Under the pieces are notes generated by a model. That model worked only from the letters and a program-made list of their open reading frames with translations, was not told where the DNA came from and made no database searches. Made by a program: the position numbers and the translations under genes. Of a stretch of DNA of 64,000 nt, positions 25,439 through 34,556 are shown piece by piece (the first letter of the stretch is position 1; each line of letters opens with the position of its first letter). Origin of the DNA: Ornithinibacillus salinisoli. GTDB lineage: Bacteria; Bacillota; Bacilli; Bacillales; Amphibacillaceae. Where the stretch lies: assembly GCF_042682545.1 (NCBI RefSeq), contig NZ_JBHUHQ010000020.1. The stretch is one strand, 5' to 3'.

Positions 25439-26818
25439 ATGATGGAGACAGATACAATTACTGCAATATCGACTCCAATAGGAGAAGGTGCAATTGCAAT
25501 AGTAAGATTGACGGGTCCAGAAGCAATTGAGATAACTTCCAAGTTATTTGAAGGTAAGAATCTCATAAAGGTGGAGTCCCATACGATTAATTACGGGAAA
25601 ATAATAGATCCGGAAACGAAAGAGGTTGCTGAAGAGGTAATGGTTTCCGTTATGCGTGGCCCGAAGACTTTTACACGTGAAGATGTTGTTGAAATTAATT
25701 GTCATGGTGGGATGGTTGCAGTTAATCGTGTGTTGGAAATCATTTTAAACCATGGTGCAAGGCTAGCAGAACCTGGTGAATTCACGAAGAGGGCCTTTTT
25801 AAATGGTAGAATTGATTTATCACAAGCAGAAGCTGTTATGGATTTAATCCGTGCTAAGACCGATAAAGCTATGTCAGTAGCATTAAAACAAATGGACGGA
25901 CGTTTATCGAGTTTAATTCAAAAATATAGGCAGGATTTGTTAGAAACAGTTGCACATGTTGAAGTTAATATTGATTATCCAGAATATGATGACGTAGAAG
26001 AAATGTCACATGAAATGATGAGCCAAAAAACGAAAGAAGTACATGATGAAATTGAAGAATTGCTGCAAGTAGCTAAACAAGGGAAAATTTTGCGTGAAGG
26101 ATTAGCTACGGCAATTATTGGTCGACCCAATGTAGGAAAATCATCTTTGATGAATACCCTTGTACAAGAAAATAAAGCAATTGTTACGGAAGTTCCAGGT
26201 ACAACGAGAGATGTAATAGAAGAATATGTGAATGTTCGCGGTGTACCACTACGTTTAGTAGATACAGCTGGTATTCGAGAAACAGAAGATATAGTTGAAA
26301 AAATTGGTGTGGAACGTTCTAGAAAAGTATTAAAAGAGTCAGATCTTATTTTGTTTGTGTTAAATTATAATGAAGCACTTTCAGAAGAAGATAAGAAGTT
26401 ATTTGAGGCAATCAAAGGATTAGAATATATTGTTATTGTGAACAAAACCGATTTGCCACAACAGTTAGATTTAGAACAAGTGAAGCAGTTTTCAGATGAT
26501 AGGCCAATTGTTACTACCTCTTTAATAGAAGAAGAGGGGGTAGATGAGTTAGAATCTGCGATTGCAAAAACTTTCTTTGCTGGAGATATTGATACAGGAG
26601 ATTTAACTTATGTATCGAATGTAAGGCATATCCAATTACTTAAACAAGCAAAACAAGCATTAGAAGATGCAATGTCGAGTTTAGAAATGGAAATGCCATT
26701 AGATATTGTTCAAATAGATGTAACGAGAACTTGGGAGTTTTTAGGTGAAATAATTGGGGATACTGCTAGTGACAGTCTTATTGATCAGTTATTTTCTCAG
26801 TTCTGTTTAGGGAAATAA
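25439..26818 (+). CDS. mnmE: tRNA modification GTPase MnmE
   Basis: With MnmG it makes the cmnm5 modification at wobble uridine 34. The start at 25439 gives 459 residues, the B. subtilis size; GGAGG lies 8 bases upstream. N-terminal folate-binding domain 1-118, helical domain, then the inserted G domain with G1 GRPNVGKSS, G3 DTAGIRE and G4 NKTD, and the C-terminal catalytic Cys in FCLGK. Confidence 0.97.
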   Translation: MMETDTITAISTPIGEGAIAIVRLTGPEAIEITSKLFEGKNLIKVESHTINYGKIIDPETKEVAEEVMVSVMRGPKTFTREDVVEINCHGGMVAVNRVLEIILNHGARLAEPGEFTKRAFLNGRIDLSQAEAVMDLIRAKTDKAMSVALKQMDGRLSSLIQKYRQDLLETVAHVEVNIDYPEYDDVEEMSHEMMSQKTKEVHDEIEELLQVAKQGKILREGLATAIIGRPNVGKSSLMNTLVQENKAIVTEVPGTTRDVIEEYVNVRGVPLRLVDTAGIRETEDIVEKIGVERSRKVLKESDLILFVLNYNEALSEEDKKLFEAIKGLEYIVIVNKTDLPQQLDLEQVKQFSDDRPIVTTSLIEEEGVDELESAIAKTFFAGDIDTGDLTYVSNVRHIQLLKQAKQALEDAMSSLEMEMPLDIVQIDVTRTWEFLGEIIGDTASDSLIDQLFSQFCLGK

Positions 26819-26819
26819 A

Positions 26820-26854
26820 AATGGAGAAACATAGGTAATGTTTTTCTCCATAAT
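26820..26854 (+). terminator. Hairpin between mnmE and mnmG
   Basis: TGGAGAAACAT ... ATGTTTTTCTCCA stem with a 5-base loop and no long T-run. It could modulate read-through into mnmG. Confidence 0.4.
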
Positions 26855-26872
26855 AGAAAGGATTGAAAACGT

Positions 26873-28762
26873 ATGGTATATAATGCAGGGCATTATGATA
26901 CGATTGTCATTGGTGCTGGCCACGCTGGTGTTGAAGCAGGATTAGCAGCAGCAAGAATGGGTGCCAAGACGTTAATGCTAACATTAAACTTAGATATGAT
27001 TGCTTTTATGCCATGTAATCCATCCATTGGTGGACCCGCAAAAGGAATCGTTGTTCGTGAAATCGATGCATTAGGCGGGGTAATGGGTAAAGTAATCGAT
27101 AAAACGCATATACAAATGCGTATGTTAAATACAGGTAAAGGACCAGCTGTTCAAGCGCTTCGTGCACAGGCTGATAAACCTATGTATATTAAAGAAATGA
27201 AATATATCATAGAAAATGAACCTAATCTTACCATTCGACAAGGAATGGTGGATGAACTTATTGTTGAAGATGGCGTATGTAAGGGAGTATTAACAGAAAC
27301 AAAAGCGGCTTATTATGCGGAATCGATTATTATTACAACAGGGACATTCATGCGCGGAAAAGTATTAATGGGTGATTTGGAATATGAAAGTGGTCCAAAT
27401 AATCAACGACCATCCATTAAGCTATCTAAAAATCTGGAAGAACTGGGTTTTGAGATTACACGATTCAAAACCGGTACACCTCCACGTGTTAATAGTCACA
27501 CGATTGATTATTCAAAAACAGAAATCCAACCAGGGGATGAAAAGCCACAAGGTTTTTCATATGAAACAACAGAATTTATAACTGATCAAATCCCTTGCTG
27601 GTTAACGTATACCAATGAGTTTACGCATAAGATTATTGATGATAATTTAGCACTTTCTGCAATGTATTCTGGGATGAAGCGTGGAACAGGTCCTCGTTAT
27701 TGTCCTTCTATTGAAGATAAGATTGTACGTTTTAATGATAAACCACGTCATCAAATATTCCTAGAACCTGAAGGAAGAGATACTGAAGAGGTGTATGTAC
27801 AAGGATTATCAACTTCCTTGCCGGAATCTATTCAACACGAAATGATTAAAACGGTTCCTGGGTTAGAAAATGCGCAAATTATGCGTCCTGGTTATGCAAT
27901 AGAGTACGATGCAATTGTACCTACACAGCTATGGCCAACATTAGAGACGAAGAAAATTCCTGGGTTATTTACAGCTGGTCAAATTAATGGAACATCTGGA
28001 TATGAAGAAGCGGCTGCACAAGGAATAATGGCAGGAATCAATGCCGCAGCAAAAGTACTTGGAAAAGACCCGGTTATTCTAGATCGTTCTCAAGCTTATA
28101 TCGGGGTTCTCATTGATGATTTAGTTACAAAGGGTACAAAAGAACCATATCGCTTACTAACGTCACGAGCAGAATATCGCTTATTATTACGTCATGATAA
28201 TGCTGACTTAAGATTGACAGAGATCGCTCAAAATCTAGGGTTGATTTCAGCAGAACGTTATCAAACATTTGAAGAGAAAAAACGTTTGGTAGAAGAAGAG
28301 AAAAAGCGCTTAAGAAAAATTACGATAAAGCCAACGGATGATGTGCAACAAATGTTAGAAGAAGCGAAGGCTACACCACTAAAGGAACCAACAAAAGCGT
28401 ATGATCTATTAAAACGACCAGAATTGTCGTATCAATTGATCGAACGTGTCATTGAATCAAATCCTGAGGAATTATCTATGGAAGTGAAAGAGCAAGTAGA
28501 AATCCAAATTAAGTATGAGGGATATATCAAGAAAGCAAATGAACAAGTGGAGCGCATGCTTAAAATGGAAGACAAAAAAATTCCAGAACAAATTGATTAT
28601 GATGATATTAGTGGTATTGCTACGGAAGCCAAGGAAAAATTAAAACAAGTTAGACCTTTATCTGTCGGTCAAGCTTCAAGGATCTCAGGTGTTAATCCAT
28701 CTGATATTTCCATACTGCTTGTCTATATTGAACAAGGGAAAATAGCTAAAGTCGCTAATTAA
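26873..28762 (+). CDS. mnmG: tRNA uridine-5-carboxymethylaminomethyl modification enzyme MnmG (GidA)
   Basis: FAD-dependent partner of MnmE. 629 residues. The dinucleotide-binding motif VIGAGHAGVEAG lies at 12-23; the GidA signatures GPRYCPSIEDK and PGLFTAGQINGTSGYEEAAAQG are present. C-terminal helical domain complete. It lies 54 bases after mnmE. Confidence 0.98.
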   Translation: MVYNAGHYDTIVIGAGHAGVEAGLAAARMGAKTLMLTLNLDMIAFMPCNPSIGGPAKGIVVREIDALGGVMGKVIDKTHIQMRMLNTGKGPAVQALRAQADKPMYIKEMKYIIENEPNLTIRQGMVDELIVEDGVCKGVLTETKAAYYAESIIITTGTFMRGKVLMGDLEYESGPNNQRPSIKLSKNLEELGFEITRFKTGTPPRVNSHTIDYSKTEIQPGDEKPQGFSYETTEFITDQIPCWLTYTNEFTHKIIDDNLALSAMYSGMKRGTGPRYCPSIEDKIVRFNDKPRHQIFLEPEGRDTEEVYVQGLSTSLPESIQHEMIKTVPGLENAQIMRPGYAIEYDAIVPTQLWPTLETKKIPGLFTAGQINGTSGYEEAAAQGIMAGINAAAKVLGKDPVILDRSQAYIGVLIDDLVTKGTKEPYRLLTSRAEYRLLLRHDNADLRLTEIAQNLGLISAERYQTFEEKKRLVEEEKKRLRKITIKPTDDVQQMLEEAKATPLKEPTKAYDLLKRPELSYQLIERVIESNPEELSMEVKEQVEIQIKYEGYIKKANEQVERMLKMEDKKIPEQIDYDDISGIATEAKEKLKQVRPLSVGQASRISGVNPSDISILLVYIEQGKIAKVAN

Positions 28763-28770
28763 TATTTATT

Positions 28771-28806
28771 GCAAGAAGTCGACAAAAGTAGGAGTCGACT
28801 TCTTCT
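28771..28806 (+). terminator. Hairpin after mnmG
   Basis: AAGAAGTCGAC-AAAAGTAGGA-GTCGACTTCTT followed by CTAT. Strong stem, weak T-run, so termination may be partial and rsmG partly cotranscribed. Confidence 0.55.
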
Positions 28807-28841
28807 ATACATACATATATGAATAAAGGAGATTGTCCTAA

Positions 28842-29558
28842 ATGAATCCAGAACAATTTGCCGCAGAATTAATGAAACAAGGAATCGCTTTAAATAAACG
28901 ACAATTAGAGCAATTTTCAATCTATTTCAAGACATTAGTTGAATGGAATGAAAAAATTAATTTGACTTCTTTGACATCACAGGAGGATGTTTATTTAAAG
29001 CATTTTTACGATTCTATTTCTGCTGCATTCTACCATGATTTCTCGAAAGAGTTACATATTTGCGATGTTGGAGCTGGTGCAGGATTCCCTAGTATCCCAT
29101 TAAAAATATGTTTTCCTCATATAAAGGTAACGATTGTTGACTCATTACAAAAAAGAATTGGTTTTTTAAATCATTTAGCGACACAGCTTGAGTTAACGGA
29201 AGTTGCTTTTTATCACGATCGAGCAGAAACTTTCGGTAAGAATAGTAAATTTCGGGAGACGTTTGATCTAGTTACTGCCCGTGCTGTTGCAAGAATGTCG
29301 GTTTTAAGTGAACTATGCTTACCTTTGTGTAAGGTTAAGGGTGTTTTTATAGCCATGAAGGGCGCACAAGCTACGGATGAAATAAGTACTGCTACATCTG
29401 CAATAGAGGTATTAGGAGGAGAACTCGTTGATTCATACACGTTTACATTACCAAATGAAAATAGTGAAAGATCAATTATTGTTATAGATAAAAAACGAAA
29501 GACCCCTAAAAAATTTCCTAGAAAACCTGGCACACCAAATAAAGAACCAATTGAGTAG
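28842..29558 (+). CDS. rsmG: 16S rRNA (guanine-527-N7)-methyltransferase RsmG (GidB)
   Basis: SAM-dependent methyltransferase acting on G527 of 16S rRNA; loss gives low-level streptomycin resistance in other species. 238 residues. SAM motif CDVGAGAGFPSIPLKI at about 73-88, and the RsmG signature TARAVARMSVLSELCLPL. AAAGGAG lies before the ATG. The basic C-terminus (KKRKTPKKFPRKPG) is typical. Confidence 0.97.
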   Translation: MNPEQFAAELMKQGIALNKRQLEQFSIYFKTLVEWNEKINLTSLTSQEDVYLKHFYDSISAAFYHDFSKELHICDVGAGAGFPSIPLKICFPHIKVTIVDSLQKRIGFLNHLATQLELTEVAFYHDRAETFGKNSKFRETFDLVTARAVARMSVLSELCLPLCKVKGVFIAMKGAQATDEISTATSAIEVLGGELVDSYTFTLPNENSERSIIVIDKKRKTPKKFPRKPGTPNKEPIE

Positions 29559-29561
29559 TTA

Positions 29562-29998
29562 GGAAGACTGGGACAAAAATGGTTTAGTTAAAAAATCCAA
29601 ACTATGATTCAAAATTCAATGGATTTTTCTTTTGAGGTGTTTTTAAAACTTTGGTGCTAATCATAAATAAACTGTGAGCCTCCTCGAACTCCGATCTGCG
29701 GGGGCTCACCGATACCTTTCCTTCAGCAGGACAAAGGTTTTCGGTGGGGCGAGTAATCGCAGTCCCAAGGAATGCTACGTCAGCGACACATCGCACGCAG
29801 AAAAAGTGGTTTTCTTCTGAGGAGGCTGAGGCCGTGTCCAAGGAAAGCGAAGTATTAAGCTGGAGCGGTTTTATAACACTCTCGATTCAACAATTTTAAG
29901 AGAGAAAAAAGTTTCAAAGTTACTTCGCGTTTTGCATCAATTTCTATGTAAGTTCAATACTTGAAAAGGCAAGAATCTATTAGATACCAGTCTTTCAT
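29562..29998. repeat. Large intergenic repeat element, copy 2
   Basis: Second member of the family at 10828-11495. It begins GACTGGGACAAAAATGG four bases after rsmG and ends with the inverse TACCAGTC. It keeps the motif CCTCCTCGAACTCCG (29679-29693) and the 32-base block at 29805-29836 identical to copy 1, with GGAAAGCGAAGTATT after it. It is shorter than copy 1: the outer parts of the arms are lost. The rest of the gap to noc (29999-30264) is AT-rich and holds parS and presumably the noc promoter. Confidence 0.8.
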
Positions 29999-30161
29999 TT
30001 TTATACTTGAAGAAAGTTGTTTCATACCTTTCTTACTGTTAATATGGTAAAATAAGAAGATAAACGCTATAATATAAGTACGGTGGATGAATAGTTTAAT
30101 AGTTACAAGTTTAATAGATTAATACTATTTAACACGCCTACAAGAGTACATACAACAATAA

Positions 30162-30177
30162 TGTTTCACGTGAAACA
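30162..30177. other. parS: parS centromere site
   Basis: TGTTTCACGTGAAACA, a perfect 16-bp parS palindrome, upstream of noc. Spo0J loads here and spreads to organise and segregate the origin. Confidence 0.95.
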
Positions 30178-30264
30178 TTTTATATAAATTCTTTTCCGTA
30201 CTATATTGAAAAAGAGAGTAGTCATTTTGTTTATGTTTATCTATTAGTAAAAAGGTGGTGTTTG

Positions 30265-31125
30265 ATGGTGCATCCATTTAACCGTATATTTGGTTTAGGG
30301 GAAAAGGAAGATTCTGAGTTAGTAGAAGAATCTTATCATCACGATGAAGTTATTGAGATTCCTGTTCATATAATTGAACCGAATCGCTATCAACCAAGAT
30401 CAATATTTAATGAAGAAAAAATTAAAGAACTAGCACAGACGATAAATACCCATGGAATGATCCAACCGATCGTTGTTAGAAGGATAGAAGGGGAAGATCG
30501 GTATGAAATCATTGCTGGTGAACGAAGATGGCGTGCTGTTCAATCATTAGGTTGGGAAAGCATCTCAGCAATTATTCGTGAGATGACAGATACACAAACA
30601 GCTTCCGTTGCATTAATTGAAAACCTTCAAAGAGAGGAATTAACTGTTATTGAGGAAGCCGTTGCATATGCTAAATTATTAGATATGCATCAATTGACAC
30701 AGGAAGCTCTTGCACAGAGGTTAGGTAAAAATCAATCTACTATTGCAAATAAAATTCGTCTCTTAAAGCTTCCTGAAGTCGTACAGCAAGCATTATTAAA
30801 TAAACAGATTACAGAAAGACATGCTAGAGCACTTATAAAATTAGATGAAGAAGAAAAACAGATTAGAATTCTTCAAGAAATTATAGAACATGAGTTAAAT
30901 GTAAAACAAACAGAAGAACGAATTGCTACTATTAATCAATCAAAAGAGAAGCAGAAAAAGAAACGACCAAAGCTAAAGGGTGTTAATAAAGATATTCGTA
31001 TTGCGATGAACACCATTAGACAGTCATTAAGTATGGTATCTGATACTGGAATCGAATTAGAATCAGATGAACAAGACCTAGATGATTATTATCAAATAAC
31101 CATTAAGATACCGAAAAAGAAATAA
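30265..31125 (+). CDS. noc: Nucleoid occlusion protein Noc
   Basis: ParB-like CTPase that binds NBS sites and prevents Z-ring assembly over the nucleoid. 286 residues from ATG 30265, 6 bases after GGTGG. The N-terminus MVHPFNRIFGLGEKED matches the Noc membrane-targeting amphipathic helix plus GLGEKE signature. ParB core with GERRWRA, helix-turn-helix LTQEALAQRLGKNQSTIANKI. Distinguished from Spo0J by the N-terminus and its place next to rsmG. Confidence 0.95.
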   Translation: MVHPFNRIFGLGEKEDSELVEESYHHDEVIEIPVHIIEPNRYQPRSIFNEEKIKELAQTINTHGMIQPIVVRRIEGEDRYEIIAGERRWRAVQSLGWESISAIIREMTDTQTASVALIENLQREELTVIEEAVAYAKLLDMHQLTQEALAQRLGKNQSTIANKIRLLKLPEVVQQALLNKQITERHARALIKLDEEEKQIRILQEIIEHELNVKQTEERIATINQSKEKQKKKRPKLKGVNKDIRIAMNTIRQSLSMVSDTGIELESDEQDLDDYYQITIKIPKKK

Positions 31126-31349
31126 TCTATTTCCCTCATCTTTTTAAGGTGGGGGATTTATTTGTCACAAATAGATCGGATATAATGATTGATTTCATTG
31201 TAATTTATAAGTTGATAATGGAATTTATAGCAAAATCTATTACTTTATTAGAAAATAAATTACATATTTCTAACAAAAATTAAATTTAGTAGGATTTACA
31301 CTACAAAAAGTGATAAAATAGAAAGTATATCGTTTGGGTAGGTGAAAGT

Positions 31350-32123
31350 ATGGGGAAAATTTTATCCATCGCTAACCAGAAAGGTGGCGTAGGGAAAACA
31401 ACTTCATCCGTTAACCTAAGTGCTTGTTTAGCACAATTAGGTAATAAAGTATTACTTGTGGACATTGACCCACAGGGGAATGCGACTAGTGGAGTTGGAG
31501 TAAATAAAGCAGATATGAGTCAGTGTATATATAATGTGTTAATTGAAGATTTACCGGCTAAAGAAGTGTGTGTGCCAACAAATGTGGCAAATCTAGATAT
31601 AATTCCAGCAACTATTCAGCTAGCTGGAGCAGAAGTAGAGCTTGTTCCTACTATTTCACGTGAAATTAGATTGAAAAAATCATTGGAACCTTTAAAGGAA
31701 ATTTATGATTATATTATCATAGATTGTCCACCATCTTTAGGACTATTAACGATTAATGCGTTAACTTCTTCAGATACGGTACTTATACCTGTACAGTGTG
31801 AGTATTATGCATTAGAGGGTCTAAGTCAATTGTTAAACACAATTCGATTAGTACAAAAACACTTGAATAAAGAGTTGATGATCGAAGGCGTACTTTTAAC
31901 CATGTTTGATGCGAGAACTAACTTGGGTATTCAAGTGATTGAAGAAGTTAAAAAGTATTTCCAAGATAAAGTATATAACTCTATCATTCCTAGAAATGTA
32001 AGGTTGGGAGAAGCACCAAGTCACGGAGAACCGATTATTACGTATGACCCTAAATCAAAAGGTGCTGAAGTCTATTTAGAATTAGCGAAGGAAGTGATGC
32101 GTAATGGCGCGAGGGTTGGGTAA
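31350..32123 (+). CDS. soj: Chromosome-partitioning ATPase Soj (ParA)
   Basis: Walker-type ATPase, 257 residues, deviant Walker A KGGVGKTTSSVNLS at 11-24 and DCPPSLGLLTINAL. With Spo0J it acts in origin segregation and in control of DnaA. A near-parS palindrome (ATTTCACGTGAAAT) lies inside the gene at 31653-31666. The 3' end overlaps spo0J by 20 bases. Confidence 0.97.
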   Translation: MGKILSIANQKGGVGKTTSSVNLSACLAQLGNKVLLVDIDPQGNATSGVGVNKADMSQCIYNVLIEDLPAKEVCVPTNVANLDIIPATIQLAGAEVELVPTISREIRLKKSLEPLKEIYDYIIIDCPPSLGLLTINALTSSDTVLIPVQCEYYALEGLSQLLNTIRLVQKHLNKELMIEGVLLTMFDARTNLGIQVIEEVKKYFQDKVYNSIIPRNVRLGEAPSHGEPIITYDPKSKGAEVYLELAKEVMRNGARVG

Positions 32124-32940
32124 AGGTCTTGATGCATTTTTTCCAGAAATTGAAGAACAGTCAACAGATACTGTACAGCAAATTCCTATAAATGAATGTA
32201 GGCCAAATCCTTATCAACCTAGAAAAACGTTTGATACGGAAGCGATAGAAGAGTTAAAAGATTCCATTTTGGAATATGGCATTATTCAGCCAATAACGGT
32301 CCGAAAAAGTATTAAAGGGTTTGAAATTGTTGTAGGGGAAAGACGGTACAGAGCTGCTAAAGAAGCTGGTTTGAAAGAGATTCCAGTCATTATAAAAGAC
32401 TTAACAGATGAGAAAATGATGGAATTTGCATTACTGGAAAACCTGCAGCGAGAGGACTTAACACCGATAGAAGAAGCGTATGCGTACTCTAATTTAATGA
32501 ACGAATTAAAAATAACACAAGAAGAATTAGCTAAACGACTGGGGAAAAGCCGTTCTCATATCGCTAATATGGTTAGATTGTTAGGTTTGCCAGAGCAAGT
32601 AATTGCATATATTAACAATGGTGAGCTTTCGATGGGGCATGGTCGTGCACTTCTTGGAATTAAAAATAAAGAAGACATACTGCCTTTCGTTAATAAGATT
32701 CGTAATGAAAAACTAAATGTTCGTCAAGTAGAGAAACTAATTGTTTTACTAAATCAAAAGCCGAACACGAAAAAAGATAAACCGAAGAAGGATATTTTTC
32801 TAGTAGAAAGAGAATCGATATTACGAGATCGGTTAGGCACAGCGGTAACCATTCAAAAAGGGAAGCGCAAAGGCAAAATTGAAATTGAATTTTATACAGA
32901 TGATGACTTAGAACGCATCATCGATGTACTGGAAAAATAA
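32104..32940 (+). CDS. spo0J: Chromosome-partitioning protein Spo0J (ParB)
   Basis: CTP-dependent clamp that binds parS. 278 residues. Start MARGLGKGLDAFF, the conserved Soj-interacting segment; ParB box GERRYRAAKEAG; ENLQREDLTPIEEA; helix-turn-helix ITQEELAKRLGKSRSHIANM. Overlaps soj, so translation is coupled. Followed by a parS site. Confidence 0.97.
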   Translation: MARGLGKGLDAFFPEIEEQSTDTVQQIPINECRPNPYQPRKTFDTEAIEELKDSILEYGIIQPITVRKSIKGFEIVVGERRYRAAKEAGLKEIPVIIKDLTDEKMMEFALLENLQREDLTPIEEAYAYSNLMNELKITQEELAKRLGKSRSHIANMVRLLGLPEQVIAYINNGELSMGHGRALLGIKNKEDILPFVNKIRNEKLNVRQVEKLIVLLNQKPNTKKDKPKKDIFLVERESILRDRLGTAVTIQKGKRKGKIEIEFYTDDDLERIIDVLEK

Positions 32941-32999
32941 ATAATAAGAAGCGTATAGGCTGGGTAGACATTATATCCCAGTCTTTATCTATACCAAAA

Positions 33000-33015
33000 T
33001 GTTTCACGTGAAACA
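33000..33015. other. parS: parS centromere site
   Basis: TGTTTCACGTGAAACA, a second perfect 16-bp parS, 60 bases after spo0J. Confidence 0.95.
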
Positions 33016-33062
33016 TTTTGGTTCAATATTAATGGAATTTAATAGTTTTGGAGATGTTACAT

Positions 33063-33770
33063 ATGGCACTATACGGAACATTGGTTAATGGAGTATTAAT
33101 AATTATAGGTACCTTTTTAGGATTGTTTTTCACAAAAATACCTGAAAAGTATAAGGAAACAGTAATGCATGGAATTGGGCTTGCTGTATTATTAATCGGA
33201 TTACAAATGGCTTTCTCAACGGAGTCGATAATAGTCGTGTTATTAAGTTTACTTACGGGTGCCATCGTTGGCGAGTTTCTACACGTGGAAGAGGGGCTAA
33301 ATCGATTAGGAAATTGGATTGGTAGTAAGTTTACAAGTGAAAACAAGAATTTCAGTGTTGCTGAAGGATTTGTTACGGCTTCCCTCATTTTTGTGATTGG
33401 TGCAATGTCAGTTATAGGTGCTTTAGATAGTGGATTACGTGGAGATCATGAAGTATTAATTACAAAGGGAGTCATTGATGGTTTTGTTGCACTTGTCTTA
33501 ACAACAACTTTAGGAATCGGTATTGTTTTTTCTGTTATACCTGTTGTTTTATACCAAGGTGGAATTGCATTATTAGCAACACAGATAGAAAAATGGATTC
33601 CTGAAGCATTTTTGAATGGTTTAATTGTTGAGTTAACAGCAGTGGGTGGGTTACTAATAGTAGCTATAGGACTAAATCTATTAAAAATAGTACAAATACG
33701 TGTAGGAAATCTATTACCTTCCATTATAACGGTAGTTTTTATATATTATATCTATCAACTATTTATATAG
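33063..33770 (+). CDS. DUF554 membrane protein
   Basis: 235 residues from ATG 33063 (GGAG 9 bases upstream), mostly membrane-embedded with about six or seven hydrophobic segments. It resembles the DUF554 family (B. subtilis YdfK), of unknown function; the pattern GAMSVIGALDSGLRGDHEVLITKG is characteristic. It follows spo0J at this place in several Bacillaceae. Confidence 0.85.
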   Translation: MALYGTLVNGVLIIIGTFLGLFFTKIPEKYKETVMHGIGLAVLLIGLQMAFSTESIIVVLLSLLTGAIVGEFLHVEEGLNRLGNWIGSKFTSENKNFSVAEGFVTASLIFVIGAMSVIGALDSGLRGDHEVLITKGVIDGFVALVLTTTLGIGIVFSVIPVVLYQGGIALLATQIEKWIPEAFLNGLIVELTAVGGLLIVAIGLNLLKIVQIRVGNLLPSIITVVFIYYIYQLFI

Positions 33771-33784
33771 ATTACTAATTAATA

Positions 33785-33832
33785 AAAGTAGGCTGTTCCA
33801 ATTCATATGGAACAGCCTATTTCTATAATAAA
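33785..33832. terminator. Bidirectional terminator between convergent genes
   Basis: TAGGCTGTTCCA-ATTCA-TGGAACAGCCTA, with T-rich sequence on the right and A-rich on the left, between the DUF554 gene (plus) and yyaC (minus). Confidence 0.8.
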
Positions 33833-33849
33833 AGGGGGGGATTAATAAA

Positions 33850-34467
33850 TTAAATAGAATTCTCTTTCAGTTGCTTCATAACAACTGCAGGTGATATTTG
33901 ATTATACGTTAATTGCTGATCAATAGTGACTAATATCGAGGCAATTTTTTTAGCCATAGATATAACGATAGATAATCGGGTGTTTTGTAATACAGAATAC
34001 TCCATAAACCCACTAATATTGACAACTCCAGTTACATGAATGTCTCCTACAGCTGGGAGTGGTTTATTAAGTGCTGCCCCAGGTTTCAATGCACCCTCAC
34101 TTGCAATTATATGCCCGACAGAACTTGTTTTCCCTAAACATGCATCAACTGCTATGATGAATGGATTTTTATGGTTTTGATGTATGAGATTCATGTAATC
34201 ATGTAAATTTGTAGCATGTACCGGGTCATATAAGGTGCCGTAAACAGATATATGTCTTGGCTTTTGTTCGTCTAAATAACTTCCTGTTAATGGACCTAGG
34301 GCATCTCCAGTTGAACGGTCTGTACCAATACAAACAACAACATACTCACGGGGGCTATTTGGTAGCCAGGAAACAATCTTCTCACTAATTTTTCCACACA
34401 TGTCTGGTTCCGTATGTAGCATTCTTATGGTATCACTTTTTGAATTGAAATGACTCTTTAGATTCAT
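33850..34467 (-). CDS. yyaC: Spore protease-like protein YyaC
   Basis: 205 residues, the size of B. subtilis YyaC, a forespore-expressed protein related to the germination protease GPR. The signature CIGTDRSTGDALGPLTG lies at about 47-63, and IIAVDACLGKTSSVGHI further on. Faces the opposite way to its neighbours. Supports an endospore-forming host. Peptidase activity is not shown for this family. Confidence 0.9.
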   Translation of the reverse strand: MNLKSHFNSKSDTIRMLHTEPDMCGKISEKIVSWLPNSPREYVVVCIGTDRSTGDALGPLTGSYLDEQKPRHISVYGTLYDPVHATNLHDYMNLIHQNHKNPFIIAVDACLGKTSSVGHIIASEGALKPGAALNKPLPAVGDIHVTGVVNISGFMEYSVLQNTRLSIVISMAKKIASILVTIDQQLTYNQISPAVVMKQLKENSI

Positions 34468-34556
34468 AGGTTTTCCTCCGCTAACATATTGTTATTAGTA
34501 TACGGATAATAATGATCTTTTATACATGGTTACTAAAAATTATTGGAGGATACGGA

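Noticed and set aside
29602..29841. 79-codon frame behind rsmG
   Set aside because: Same reason: it is inside repeat copy 2, and similar peptide strings (ASSEENHF) appear in copy 1 because the DNA is repeated.
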